Assembly: GCA_014905825.1 (NCBI GenBank) | Contig: JACGCN010000001.1 | Coordinates: 3,286,001-3,350,000, forward strand | Source of the DNA: Lyophyllum atratum | Lineage: Eukaryota; Basidiomycota; Agaricomycetes; Agaricales; Lyophyllaceae | Direction: 5' to 3' | DNA length: 64,000 bases | Shown: piece after piece, positions 12,710 to 24,070 of the stretch | Numbering within the stretch: the first letter of the stretch is position 1 | How the letters are laid out: every line of letters starts with the position of its first letter | Program-made: the position numbers and the translations under genes | Notes under the pieces: model-generated | The model's input: only the letters and a program-made list of their open reading frames with translations | Databases searched by the model: none | Told to the model about the DNA's origin: nothing

Positions 12710-14939
12710 CTAATGCCAAGTACCAGGTATTTCCCTAGATCCTGAGGCGGAGGCCATTGGGGGTTTAGGCGACAAGGTCAAAAGGTCTTCGAGGAGCGTC
12801 GTGACAATATTGTCTTCTGCGTCTTGTGTGAGAATGGCATCCGACGGCAGCTGAGCCTTTATCTTCGAAGGCAGATCGGGGTATGCGTTGTCAGTAAAGC
12901 CCATCTGTTCGATTTACATTGTGAGCGAACGCGCACATAACGGGGAGAGGACTCGCTACGCACATCTGTCAGTCGTCTACTGATTCTGTTCGCAGCCCGG
13001 GAATTCAGATCCCTGTGCTCATGGCTGTGACGCACAACATGGCCGTGGCCAAGATGAGTATGGTTGCGACGGACGCTCACGACCTCGTGAGTCGGTTTGC
13101 CCCCTTTGCCATGCACGGCGATGGCGGGAGGAGTTGGAGGCCTTGCTGGGGGAGCACTTGGACCTGCCGTGGAGGCAGGTGTAGCTCTGGGAACGAAATA
13201 GTCAAGCAACAGCGGTAAACTTATAGTTAGTCGGCTTACGCTTCGAGCGCCACTGGGTGTGCCTTACCCTCGCGTTCTTTTCGTCGCTCTTCTCTTTCCT
13301 GGCGGTATCTCTCCTTCTCAGCCTTATACCGTGCTTTAGCTGCCTCCACTTTAGCCTTCAATTCTTGAGGGGTCGATTTGTGGGAAGCAACTGGGTTAAA
13401 AGGCGGAGGTGGTGGAGGCGGTGGCGGCGGCGGCGCGGGAGGCGCTGCCCATGCTTGCCAGCTTCCAGGCATCGGCGGTGGCGGAGGAATTGGAGGAATA
13501 TGTCTGGAAAAATGATTCCCATGCGTCCCCGCTGGTCCTCGAGGAGGACCAAATGGAGGAGGATGAGGGATTCGTTGGCCCCAGCGGCCGATAGGGGCTC
13601 CTCGATGCATCCAAGGATTGAAGTAAGGAGGATGGGGAGGCGGTGGTTGTTCTCCTCCATGTGAAGTGCCAGTTTCAGGTGGAGCATTACCCGCAGCTTG
13701 GGGGACATGGCTCCCGGTAGCAGGCGCTGCCAATGGGCTGGATGTAATCTCCTGTAGATCGATCGTGGAACCTCCGCCTAACGCTTGCGACAAAGTGCGA
13801 AAGATTCCTCCGAGAGCTTCGGCAACACGTCGTCCCGCTTCTTCCTCTGTCTCCCTCCGCAAGTTCTCCGTTGCTCTTCCCGTTTCTTGGGCGATATCTT
13901 GTGCCGCCCTTGAAATGGCTTCCCTATGTGTCTGCCAGTACGTCCCAGTAGAGGTATTCCTCATGATGTTGCGAACGCCTTCAGATAGCTCAGGATGTGC
14001 TCCGACGACACTGCTAAAGGTGTTGAGAAGAGTGGCGATGTCGCTCGAAAGGGACGGCAACGCGAGACCGGCAGCCTCCAGCTCGATAGGGGGAAGAGGA
14101 GGATCCGCTACGCCCTCGTCCTGAGCCGTGACTTCTTTCGAACCATCTGCGGCACCTGCATCAGTTATATTGATGGTTTGTGCGTTGACCTTGGGCGTGC
14201 TTTCGGCGGCGACAGGAGGAAGCAAGGTCGTAGTGTCTACAGCGGCTGGAAGACGGAACGCGGCGGGTTCATCTGGTTCCAAGGAACTCAAATCGTAAAC
14301 ATGCACCGGGTGTTTGGGGGGAGCATTCTCGGCGAGTACTGAACCCGTCGATGAGATGTCATCGTCTTCGGTCGCTCTTTCCTTTCCTTTATCCAACGGA
14401 ATTATAAAAGGGCTGTCGGGGCTGGAATGTACAGAAGACTGAATGACACTATCGCGGTCGGCTTCACCATCCTGACGGTTCGTAACAGTGCCTGCGTCGC
14501 TATCGAGGACCTCCACAAAGGCATGAGGATTGGAAGAGCTAGGGATGAAAAGCCCCCCCAGCTCAGAAATAGGCGGAATGGGAAGATTCTGCCAGTCATC
14601 CTCGATGTCGAACGCTCCAATACCGAAAGTGTTTCGGATGTTGGAGCTACGGGGCGTCTGTGTTCTCTGGCGGCGCGCCGACGTCAGGTCCTGGACAGTG
14701 AACTTGATGACCTGACCAGGTTGATGAGACGTCTGGTAAAAGTCCTCAAGCTCCTCTTGGGAGCTCAGCGTGATTTGGTCGTTATCTGCGTCGGTATAAG
14801 ACACGGACACATTCTCGACTGGGATGGTGTAGAGAGACTCAATCCTGGTGGCAAGAGCGTACCAGGTGGGAGGGTTGGTGAATGTGATACGACGAGTGAG
14901 CCCGTTGGGCTCTATGAGCTTGAAGAGAGTAGTGGCCAT
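12710..14939 (-). CDS. PB1-domain protein with proline-rich middle and UBA-like C-terminus
   Basis: The first 80 residues form a PB1 domain: MATTLFKLIEPNGLTRRITF, the basic/strand start, and VSYTDADNDQITLSSQEELE, the acidic OPCA motif. The middle is acidic and disordered, then extremely proline-rich (PPAPPPPPPPPPPPF, 13390-13450), with a charged coiled-coil-like helix (LKAKVEAAKARYKAEKERY...). After two introns (13199-13241 and 12903-12964) the C-terminus reads MGFTDNAYPDLPSKI and EDNIVTTLLEDLL, which resembles a UBA domain. PB1 plus UBA suggests an NBR1/p62-like selective-autophagy scaffold, but I see no ZZ finger or LIR that I can defend, so this is inference. Met at 14939 was preferred to the upstream in-frame Met at 15074 because the PB1 domain starts there. 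Confidence 0.65.
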
Positions 14940-15109
14940 GGTAGTTGTGGAGAGAGTCGTCAGTGGAACAACCAAATGAACCTCCTCGCTTTTAAACTCC
15001 GAACTGCGGATACGCTGCGCAACTACGGAACACGATAGTTGGTGATACTTGTATTTTCCGAGAACAAAATACATATGTTAATGTGTATCATACATCACGT
15101 CCATGTACC

Positions 15110-16722
15110 TCAGGCAAAAATTGCAAGTCGAGGGTCGATTTCAGCAGGGTTGTTCAACTTAATTATCCAATAAGCGAATACGATCGGCGCTAAAAATAGA
15201 TCACTTACCCTTAGGTCAATATTTAAAGCACTGATGCTTTTGATCTCTTCTTCACCCAAGTCGAAAGAATCACATTGCAAATTCTCTTGCAGTCTCTTTG
15301 CATCATTACTCTTGGGAACCACAGCAATGCCTCGCTGAGTTGCCCATCGAAGCAGAACCTGAGCTGGGGCTACCGGGACAGAATGAATATTAAGTTCGAA
15401 GCCGATGGTCCACCAGTGAAAAACAAACTTTTGTCATGCTTCTTGGAGACCTTCATGACTGCGTCATGGCTCATCAAGCTGGCGGCGCCTTTGTCCATAG
15501 ACAGCTCGACGTAACCCTGCAGAGCAGTTTTGGTCAACTGGAAAGAGCGTGGCGGTAGCGATATGTGTTACCTGAGGTCCGAAAGAGGAGTAAGCTGTGA
15601 TCGCAATTCCGAGAGTTTTTGCAAGATCAATCAAGGCGCTCTGTGTGAGGTATGGGTGCAGCTCAACCTGGAGGACTTGGGGCTCAATTCGCGCATAGCG
15701 GAGAACATCAAGAATCAAGGATCCGCTGCAGTTGCTGGAAGGGTTGACCGCTTCAGCATAATAGAAGTGAGTCTGTCAAGATGCAAGGTACCTCAATCCG
15801 ATATTCTTAGCGTGACCTTCATCAACCAATTCTTCCATCGCACCCCAGGTTTCCTGCATGTGTGTGTTTTCTGCAGAAGCTGGTTGTTACTACCAGTAAT
15901 CGAGTTTGCAGTGAACGGGAAGGTGCGTACGCAGGCGAACGACACCATTGTCGTCGAACCACTCAGGTGGGTAGCGGTGAGCCGGATCGACATATTGAAG
16001 GGCAATCGGGAAGTGCACTAGGAATAAATCAAAGTAATCGATACCCCAAAGGTCGAGCTGTTTTTTAGTGATTGACTTGACCTTTCGGACGGGATTGATG
16101 TCAATTTTAGCTGAATGATATTCCGTCAGAAGCTTACATGGTCATGTGCATGGAACGTATTCCACAGCTATGATAATAATTTATTTTAGACTTTCGCTGT
16201 ACTTGACGGGCAAATTGATCTTGCCTTGGAAGTGATGACTGTGTGGGCATCAATATGATGACCTAAGTTATACGATATAGAACTCACACAACTCCTCCCT
16301 CTTGACTATTCCATCTTGTATCGCTCGACGAACGCCTTCGCCGGCTTCTTTCTCGTTACCATAATCGCCAGCTCCATCAAGGAGCCTGTATCCGGCCTTG
16401 ATCGCAGCGTAAACGGTCTACAAAATGATTGTCAGGAGCGATTGCACAAATATGGCGCAGGACCCCTTACATCTGCACAGCTGGATTTAGTGACCTAGGG
16501 CGCAATTGGTGTCAGAATACTGCTTTTCCTTCAGCTAAAAGACTCACCTTCCAGAGACCAAAGCTGTTTCACGGTGTGATCAGGTCGTTTCAACGAGTCC
16601 TAGTACTACACATACCCAACCAAAGGCATCTAAGTGGCCATCTGTCCATAAATCGATCAAATGAGTGGTGTAAAAAATTGGATTACCTTCTGCCCAGTTC
16701 TCTTGAGGACGATCGCTGCCAT
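15110..16722 (-). CDS. Aldo/keto reductase (AKR family, xylose-reductase-like)
   Basis: Cytosolic NAD(P)H-dependent aldehyde/ketose reductase. Spliced exons read [12 protein letters not shown], then MPLVGFGLWK, the canonical N-terminal AKR strand. It is built from small exons separated by GTATGT and GTGAGT introns. Next come [20 protein letters not shown], with catalytic Asp and Tyr, and [19 protein letters not shown], with the catalytic Lys. The substrate His region [18 protein letters not shown] follows, then GLSNCSG-like sequence, [10 protein letters not shown] and [22 protein letters not shown], the cofactor-binding segment. The ending [10 protein letters not shown] is typical of fungal D-xylose/glycerol reductases. 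At least eight short introns are needed. It is divergent from the ketopantoate reductase at 16996 with a 273-bp gap. Substrate is inferred only at family level. Confidence 0.85.
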
Positions 16723-16995
16723 TGTGAGTGTGAAGGTAGTGTGAAGGAGTGTGAAAGCAGATGCTGGATCAATCGACAAGTTCTTAAGATGGTCGGCGCA
16801 ACGGACCGATGAGATTCCGGGCCGCATGAAGAATCCGTGAGTCACGTGTAAGTGGTTATTTCTCCTTGCCTTGGCTCCGGTCGGAAATACCTTCGTAAAG
16901 TGAGCAAACATGCTGTCCGCTTTTGCTAAAGGATCTCAGACGTTACGGTAGGCTTCAGCGAGTGGGCGTATGCAGCCGGAATCCACCGTTCTGCC

Positions 16996-18198
16996 ATGCG
17001 ATTCCACATCCTCGGCCTGGGTCCCATTGGCAACCTTGTCTCCTACCACCTGCGAAGAGCCCTTCCGAGGGATCACTCCATCACTCTTATCCACAAGACG
17101 CAGGCGCAGGCCAACGCTGCCCTGGCGCAAGGAGGAGCAATCCACATCGAACAACAAGGGTTGGTCACGACAGCGAATGGTTTCCGGTCAGAGGTTTTCG
17201 AGGGAATCAACAGCTCTACCAAGTCATCCGCTGTGCTCAAAGAAGTGGGCCGACCCGAAAATATCGAATCCTTATTCATCACGACCAAGGCCCACCAAAC
17301 AGTTCCTGCTGTTCGTCGACTCCTCCCCCGCCTGTCGTCGAATACCACTATCGTACTCTTGCAAAACGGAATGGGTGTGTATGAAGAACTCGTGCACGAC
17401 ATCTTCCGTAACTCTGAACAACGACCACACTTCATTTTGGCATCTAATACCCACGGCGCATTCCGCAAAAATACGCACTTCGTTCATGCCGCAGTTGGAG
17501 ATATCAGCTTTGGCATCGTCCCAGATCCCGGACGACGTAATTTTGAAGCTGGTTTCGAAGATCCAGCTGTGCCCAAACCAGAACGAAGACCCCGCCTTTC
17601 AGACATCACCACTGTCACAGATGACCCATCATGCGAACGATACAACAGTCTTCGAAACAGCGTCGCAGCTTTGCTGCTTCTGGAGCCTCTCAACGTCACC
17701 TGGAGGCCAATGTCGCAGATTCAGACGGCCATGCGCCGGAAGTTGGTTGCCAATGCAGTCATCAATCCGCTCACCGCGCTTATGGGATGCCGAAATGGAG
17801 ACTTATTCACGACAGTTGCTGCACAGCGTGTCCTGCAGAGGATCTGTCAAGAGTCGTCGGACGCGTTTGCGGCACAAATCAGGGCAGACTCTCAAGCATG
17901 GTTGGGGACGCTCGCTGCTGAAGGGGTTGACACTGAGGACATGTCAGTTGAGCGGCTACCACGAGCATTGACAAGGCCAGCGCTGGAAGCGGAGGTTTTA
18001 CGCGTCGCGCAAGCCACAAAAGGCAACATATCGTCTATGTTAGCTGATATTCGACAGGGGCGGTCAACAGAGGTGGACTTCATCAATGGATACTTGCTGA
18101 AGTTGGGTTCGACGTATCGCGTTGAGATGCCCGCCACAGCCACACTTCTGAATCTCGTCAAGATGCGCAGTGCTATACCAATTGACCAGATCTTGTAA
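16996..18198 (+). CDS. 2-dehydropantoate 2-reductase (ketopantoate reductase, ApbA/PanE family)
   Basis: Intronless 400-residue enzyme that reduces ketopantoate to pantoate with NADPH in the pantothenate/CoA pathway. The N-terminal Rossmann motif is MRFHILGLGPIGNLVSYHL, with the expected G-x-G-x-x-G spacing. It is followed by NALAQGGAIHIEQQGL-like strands and FITTKAHQTVPAV. The dinucleotide-binding/active-site loop is TIVLLQNGMGVYEEL. The C-terminal ApbA domain includes QTAMRRKLVANAVINPLTAL, where the Lys in KLVANAVINPL is the catalytic one, and RQGRSTEVDFINGYLLKLG, the conserved EVDFINGYL signature. Length is somewhat above the bacterial 300 because of an insert around residues 175-220, common in fungi. 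Start and stop are clear. Confidence 0.92.
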   Translation: MRFHILGLGPIGNLVSYHLRRALPRDHSITLIHKTQAQANAALAQGGAIHIEQQGLVTTANGFRSEVFEGINSSTKSSAVLKEVGRPENIESLFITTKAHQTVPAVRRLLPRLSSNTTIVLLQNGMGVYEELVHDIFRNSEQRPHFILASNTHGAFRKNTHFVHAAVGDISFGIVPDPGRRNFEAGFEDPAVPKPERRPRLSDITTVTDDPSCERYNSLRNSVAALLLLEPLNVTWRPMSQIQTAMRRKLVANAVINPLTALMGCRNGDLFTTVAAQRVLQRICQESSDAFAAQIRADSQAWLGTLAAEGVDTEDMSVERLPRALTRPALEAEVLRVAQATKGNISSMLADIRQGRSTEVDFINGYLLKLGSTYRVEMPATATLLNLVKMRSAIPIDQIL

Positions 18199-18500
18199 AG
18201 ATCATACCTATAGGGTCATAACTGGGGATTACGCTATAATAATAGTTGAAGGAATGGATCGAGAAGTTTTGATGTCATCAATATACTGAGGCTGTGATAG
18301 ACGTCTATCGCACAGCAAGTCTGATGAATTCTCCAAACACTGTCCAAGCTTAAGATGCGCATAGTACGTTTCTCTTCTCACATTTTCCCATCTCCCATGC
18401 ACATATGGATCCATGAGTAGCCCAGACTGCACTAACTATGCTGCCAGTAACCCGGACATTAGTGGTGTAGTGTGTACTATCAAGGAGTGTCAAAATCGGC

Positions 18501-19785
18501 ATGGCTGCTGACGTTGGCGAAAATCTAGGGTGTTCGCGTCAGTTTCTACCTCCAGACATTCCTCCTTGGTTGGTTTCACCTCAAACGGTCTATCCTCAGA
18601 ACTCTAACTGTGTGATCGCAGTGCTCCTGGTGGACCGATCGTGGCAAGACGCGCCCATTGCTCTATGGACCTTTATAGCTACTAGCGCCGGGCTCACCAT
18701 AGCGGCAATAGTTCAGAGAGACGGTCTGACACTCTTCCAGGCACTTCAGGTTTCTAATCTTGTTTGGTGGATATAGCCCGTTTACCTCTACGAGCCCAGA
18801 CTGACCTTCATGCTACAGGTTAGCCAACTTTGGGACGTTCTTTGCACTCGCTAGCTATTCTCGCCAGAAAGCAGCCAGTCGGAAAGACTCTAATTCCCGG
18901 CGAGCCTTTGATTACAGAGTCAAATTCGGTGCAATGGCCCAGTCACTAGTGTCGATGGCCTTGACGCTCTATATGTGGTATATGAGGATCTTGCGCCTTA
19001 CCCCAGTTGTCGTATCTGACTATTTTGACAGGGCAAGTGCGAGGACATTCGGAGATCTTCCCCAATGTTCTCATCTTGTGAGATATATATTCTTCGTCAT
19101 TGAAGTCCGGGCAACCGAAGTTGGGAGGATCGTCGGCCTCGTTATCACCTCTATTCTCACCACCGTGTACCTCTTGATTACCCTGCAGGAATTACAGTCC
19201 TATCGCCGGAGTTACAATGACAAGCAGAAGGGGCGACCCATATTGCCCACGCAGTCCCCTTCCGTATCATTATTTTCGGACGACATATCATCCCCGGGAG
19301 ACTCATCTCCCCGCGTCCCCGAATCTCTTCATTTGTCCTTTTCCACGACATTCGGAATGCCAGCGCGTAATCTCCATCCAGCTCGCCCACACCGGCTTAC
19401 AGTGCTTGACCCTTCGAGTTCTCAATCTCCGCACAAAGCCAGATCATCTGGTGGCAAACGTCGACCCAAGCGACGTCGCTGGTCGTCGGACCTTGACCCC
19501 ATGCTGGTTGGGATTATTATCTGTCAGGCTATGGTGTTCACGTACTTTATCGTTTCCACTGAGCTTCTGCTGAAGCGCAACCCGAGCGATGACGGTTCTG
19601 AAGCTCAGTGGGGTTTCGGGCAAACACTGGCGCTTATCGTGGTGATACCCTCGGCCTTCTCAGTCATTGGAGCGTTAAATGAGCACGGTGTGAAGCGTCG
19701 CTCGAAGCCGAAAAAGAGAGGCATGAAGGAGAGGTCAGGGCGACGCAGGAAACAAAAACAGGACTCTGGAACAGAAATTGTATGA
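18501..19785 (+). CDS. Multi-pass membrane protein, unknown function
   Basis: Not recognised as a characterised family. Hydrophobic segments occur at WTFIATSAGLTIAAIV, SNLVWLANFGTFFALA, LVSMALTLYMWYM, VGLVITSILTTVYLLITL, MLVGIIICQAMVFTYFIV and TLALIVVIPSAFSVIGAL, so five to six membrane spans are likely. The N-terminal third joins the second exon by an intron near 18770-18819; keeping the frame needs a GTGGAT donor. A hydrophilic loop of about 100 residues (19215-19480) is Ser/Pro-rich and ends in a basic cluster (GGKRRPKRRRW). The C-terminus is strongly basic (KRRSKPKKRGMKERSGRRRK). The gene lies convergent with the O-fucosyltransferase-like gene. Confidence 0.6.
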
Positions 19786-19971
19786 ATACTTCTCCTTATT
19801 TCACTTTCTTCATATATTGAGACTCTGCAGAGAAGCTATATCGTGGAGGTTGTATCTAGATCAGTGCAGCCGGCAGCATAACAAATGAAGATACTATTAG
19901 TATGTATGTATATTACAACGTTCCCGAGAATCCGTACAAGTCCCAGAAAAAACGAAATCCATTAGTGGGCA

Positions 19972-21787
19972 TTAGTGGTCGTCTGAATCTGGTTTTCCCC
20001 ATTTGAATATCCTTACCGCCCCGTCACTCCATGACTCTACACGCCGACGAGCTATCATGGACATGGTTGACCTGTCTGTACCAACGAAGCCAGCTCCCAA
20101 CGATTGTATCGCGGCATCAATGAGAACGGGATACCTAGATAGATGTGAGCTTCTAGAACAAGAATGAACGGTGAGCACGAACCATGCACCCAAAAGGTCC
20201 GCAGTCTGTGAATGATCCACTCCGTACCACCCGCGTGCCTTGACATCTTCCCACCATGTGATGTTGCGCTCATCGCTGGTCATTATGACATGGTCCACCG
20301 AGATGCCTTTTCGGCGCAGGAGCTCTGCTTTTACCTCGTCCACGCGCCGGGCGATGACTGCCAAGGAAGCGTAGCACCCGGTAGGGTCTTCGCCGCAGAA
20401 TACTCCGAAATCCCCACGGCGTACATGGATGGCAATCCACTGGAAATATCAGATCAACGAGTGTGGCACCGCGAGCTGAAAAAAACATACCGGTGGTGTT
20501 GGCTGGTCCTCGGCGGTTCCAATCGCCCGTCTCACATATTGATTCGCTAGTCGCTCTATGGTTGGTGTCCAATACAAGTATCGGCCAACAAATCTCCAAG
20601 CTGGGCTATAATCAAACTCCATCTCGAACGGCTGATTTGACGTATCAGCTAAGGGTATCCTGTTGGGGAAAAAATTGATCTCACCTGATTAGCACACACA
20701 TAATATAAATAGTCATAGCAGAGCATTTGCTCGTCTGGTGGGAGCAGCACGTGGTTTTTCGGGGACTCAAGCGGCGGGACAAGATTCGCAGCACGACTTT
20801 CTGGGAATGCCAACGCTGCTAGCGCCCAAAAATAGCTGTGGACGTCTCCCTCAAAGTTAGGGATGACCTTGATCCATGTGGGGGCCTTAGTATAAGAGAT
20901 GTCTGTAGAGATAGGAAGTTTAGCAGGTACTGGTACTTCTAAACAATCAACGTACCAAGTTTAAGGCGATCAGGGATTGGACTGCGGCGAGGATAGGCTT
21001 CATTCTTCTGAACAGCTTCCCACGTGTTCCAACATCCAACTTCATCTATTTCGTTGCTAGAACGATCCTTGACCTCATGCCATTCCAGGATTGGCATATT
21101 GATGGCTTTTCGAAGGCGTGGAACATCGAATACGAGACCAAAATCAATTGGTGGGACTGCTCCTCCAATATGAGACGGAGTAAACATTGGGATGACGGGG
21201 ATACGATCTGTCAAGACACCGAGATATATAAGGTTAATCTGAAATGTGAGTTGAGCTTAGGGAAGGTAATAAATAGAGCGTTAATGGCGTACGTAGGTCA
21301 TGACATCGTTTGCTGTGTAAGACGATCAGGATGTGTGGAATATTAGAAGCTCGATACGTACTCCAACCAGCTGATATCCAGGAAGTGATGTACTTGCGTT
21401 CAGGCCGCAGGTTATCTGGGTGAAATGCTGAGCTTGAAGGGAAAGTCTAAAACGTAGCAAGAAAATACCTCTGAAGTGAGCTGTGGCCACACCAATCAAG
21501 TTGCCTTCCGGGCCGAGGGGGTCTACTAGAGCTATGATGGTAGAGGAGTTTTGGGGAACGACAGAAGAGTTCTCGTATGTTGATGGTGGTCTGTCCTCGA
21601 TAACTGGAATAGTGGTGCGTCGCGCAGCCCATAGAGTCCGAAAGAATGAGAGACTAAGGAGGGAAAGAGCGGCCAAAGAGCAGATGGCGACGAGAAACCT
21701 GCGCTTGCCTAGGATTGAAAGGTAGCGATGCCAGCCGGGATGCTTTTGCGAGGGGTGCGCAAGAAGCGCCTCCGAGTCTTCGTGCAT
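19972..21787 (-). CDS. GDP-fucose O-fucosyltransferase-like type II membrane protein
   Basis: Predicted Golgi/ER glycosyltransferase. A short cytosolic N-terminus (MHEDSEALLAHPSQK) is followed by one signal-anchor helix (FLVAICSLAALSLLSLSFF), giving type II topology. The lumenal part contains ADRIPVIPMFTPSHIGG-like sequence and DFGLVFDVPRLRKAI. The donor-binding motif IAIHVRRGDFGVFC (about 20370-20412) has the H-x-R-R-G-D signature of POFUT-type GDP-fucose transferases. VIMTSDERNITWW and AIQSLGAGFVGTDRSTMSM correspond to later fold elements in which a conserved Ser/Asp contacts GDP. At least six short introns separate the exons. Its start codon is only 46 bp from the target-site duplication of the transposon at 21843. 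The other side of the transposon carries a nucleotide-sugar transporter, which fits a fucosylation role. The acceptor substrate is unknown. Confidence 0.72.
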
Positions 21788-21833
21788 CGTGGCGGCAGAG
21801 AATAAATGAGTGTTGATACCGAGTCTTGACCGA

Positions 21834-21842
21834 GTCGTGCCA
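21834..21842. repeat. Left 9-bp target-site duplication
   Basis: Sequence gtcgtgcca is repeated exactly at 29902-29910. The two copies directly abut the terminal inverted repeats, the arrangement expected of a duplicated insertion target. Nine base pairs is the common length for Mutator-like elements. Confidence 0.85.
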
Positions 21843-21877
21843 GAGTCCAGAGTCGATCAGTCTAAGTCGATCCCATC
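21843..21877 (+). repeat. Left terminal inverted repeat (35 bp)
   Basis: Begins GAGTCCAGA; the inner 26 bp (21852-21877, starting gtcgatcagtctaag) are identical to the reverse complement of 29867-29892. The outer 9 bp match at 5 positions, including the first three. Both ends begin GAG. Confidence 0.9.
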
Positions 21878-22109
21878 AAACGCCCGACGTTTGACAGGAC
21901 CTGTCCCAAAATTCCAACCCTAACCTCGACGTGCTGGCCACTTTGCAAATTCTTGCGGCGCCGGCGCCGTCGTGCACTTCACTATCACTATCACTATCAC
22001 AGACTTCGACGGTGCGTTAGAAAACGTAGTGTATGATCGTCGCTCACTCATTCATTTATCTAGATTCCGACGGATACAAAATGAGCGCAAGTCAGGTAGG
22101 GCGCCTACA

Positions 22110-23553
22110 ATGGAGTCCTCTGGCAACACAGGCCCCTTCAACGCGTGCGTCGCCTTCCAGGAAGCCAGCACGGAGCTCGTCATCTACAGCCCGCTTGTAG
22201 GACAAATCGTAACGGTTGCGTGGTAAGTCGGGCCTTCGTTTATTGTCTCTCGAACATAACTGATAATAATATTGACGCGCGCAGGCCTCTCTATCAAAAC
22301 AAGAGGATCGTTCCAGCAGGTATCAAGTCCTGGCTCCGCAATCGGGGCCTCCACTGGCCTTGCTTTTGCCCTCTCATCTCGGGGAAGTCAGTCTCCGCGC
22401 GGATCGTCGAGTCGCAGCAGGGCGAAGTCTATGTGTTTTGCAACGAATATCCTTCGAGCTGCGGGTTTTTTCGTGAGTTATACATTTATTATTTCATGAT
22501 GCGGCTGCCGTTAACGCTCGACTCAACGACTACAGTTAACCTCACGGCGATACACCATGGTGCGGCTGTAGAGGCCGAGTACGACCTCCCTACGCTCGGT
22601 AAGCCTTTTTTTCAATGCACGTCTTCTCGACCTTACAGCCGCACCAGCTTCTGGACGTAAACCTCCGATGCTCGAGCTCCAGATGACGTTCAACCTGAAC
22701 AGCGCGGACGACGCCGAGCCAGGCCCTTATTTCGAGGGCTATTGCGGCGAACACAGCAGCGACCACCCCGAGGTGGAACAGCTTAGCGGGGGAGAATTCG
22801 TATTCGACCTAGGTACGTATCATCTACTTACTATGCGCTCAATTTGCGAAACTAATCCGTCTTCAAGCCCCAAATCGTCAGACTACCCCGCGCCAGCTCG
22901 CCACGATTAACCCGCGCCGTGAGTTCGCGAAATATTGGATCCATTAACAGATGCTCAAGTGTACATTAGGAAACTTTCATCACGCACGCCTTGTGCCGCG
23001 AACGGCCTCGCTTCCTCACCACCACGCTGGCCACCCCTACGAACGAATCAAGAAACGGCCATCCATGCCCTCGCTTCCGCCATCCATGCCCATGCTTCCG
23101 CCCGCCGCATCCTTGCCTCCGCCCACCGCACCCTTGCTTCTGCCCGCCCTGCCCTCCCTTTCGTCGCCGCCACCGTCCTGCAACATTCCATTTACGTTCT
23201 CCTCGTCCTCGCTTCGCGCCGACTCCCTCTTGCTATACAATTCCCGCCGCGCTTCCGCATCCAGCTCCTCAACGCGTTCCTCGACCTGTAGCAGCATCTT
23301 GGCCCCCTCCCACCCCAATCGCAGCGCATCCACGCATTCGGCGCCCGAATACAGCATCAACCCTCGTAACGAAAGCTTTGTAGACTGGCGCGTTCGAGCG
23401 CTGGACGTTTTCGACCGCCTTCGCGTAGGGGAGGGCGTTCGGCCCCGAGAGTGGGAGGGATTGGTTGAGCAGTGCACCAAGTGCATGGAGATGTTCGCCC
23501 CAGGGCCCCTCAAAGGCCATATTCCAGACTGCGACGGGTCTATTGTTCTGTAA
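22110..23553 (+). CDS. GRF-type zinc-finger protein with C-terminal zinc-knuckle (transposon passenger)
   Basis: Spliced reading after MESSGNTGPFNACVAFQEA gives HWPCFCP, then GEVYVFCNEYPSSCGFF. The spacing C-x-C ... C-x5-C-G-F-F is that of GRF zinc ribbons, which bind single-stranded or structured nucleic acid. After CGFF an intron (22473-22537) leads to LNLTAIHHGAAVEAEYDL and an acidic stretch. If a 51-bp intron (22921-22971) is removed, the frame continues through a Pro/Ser-rich linker to VDWRVRALDVFDRLRVGEG. It ends in CTKCMEMFAPGPLKGHIPDC, a C-x2-C ... H-x3-C zinc-knuckle. Without that splice the first part stops at 22947, and the second part would be a separate ORF from 22951. The one-gene model is my preference. 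Proposed role: nucleic-acid recognition for the element; this is inference. Confidence 0.6.
23060..23160 (+). repeat. Imperfect Pro/Ala-coding minisatellite within the GRF gene
   Basis: Degenerate repeats of about 15-18 bp around the theme cttccgcccgccgcatcc/cctccgcccaccgca. In the chosen frame they encode a PSMPSLPPSMPMLPPAASLP-type linker. The repeats are variable and probably reflect slippage in a disordered linker. Confidence 0.55.
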
Positions 23554-23835
23554 CTTTGCACACGCACTCATCCATGCACGTATTAGCCGCCCGTCTTTAG
23601 TATATGTAGAAATAACGCCCTGGACGTTTTGTTGTAGAGACTTATAGAAGATTTTTTATCACACCTTATGATAGTGAACTCTGACATTGTTCGACAAATG
23701 GGGACATCATCACGTACGTACACATTTACGTTTGTTTAAGGCCACCATGCCACTGATATCAACCTTAAGATCTTTTTCGCGTCGCCTTTCCTGTAGGCCG
23801 CCCCAACGCACTCTCTTCCAAGGTGCGCCCCTTCG

Positions 23836-23931
23836 TATGTTTTGGGGAAGGTGGACGCGTTTGGTCTGGCGCAGAGATCGCTCCTCGGTCACGCCGCGCG
23901 AACCAAACGCGTCCACCTTCCTTGGAACATA
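23836..23931. repeat. 96-bp CpG-rich palindromic repeat, copy 1
   Basis: Arms ggaaggtggacgcgtttggt (23846-23865) and its exact reverse complement (23902-23921) flank a 36-bp loop. The outer tatgtt/aacata ends extend the palindrome imperfectly. By count the 76-bp core holds 11 CpG. The core is identical to copy 2, 235 bp downstream, whereas the sequence between copies has diverged. No target duplication was seen. Confidence 0.85.
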
Positions 23932-24070
23932 GATTCCCACCTTCGCAAGACAAAAAAATTTGCTGACTGGTCTCATTTCGCAGCACACAGGGAACTAGTT
24001 TATCCCACTCCTTCTACTTCACTTTAGGCCGCTCAAACAACGGTACGCTCTTTCAAGGTGCGTCTCAGGG

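Noticed and set aside
21976..21997. Short tatcac tandem repeat near the left end of the transposon
   Set aside because: Three to four units only; ordinary microsatellite with no evidence of function.
23842..24027. ORFs reading through the palindromic repeats, for example from 23842 and 24086
   Set aside because: The peptides arise because the repeat lacks stops in several frames, including both strands. They are not extended by coding-like sequence in copy 1. The dioxygenase start was placed after the repeat.
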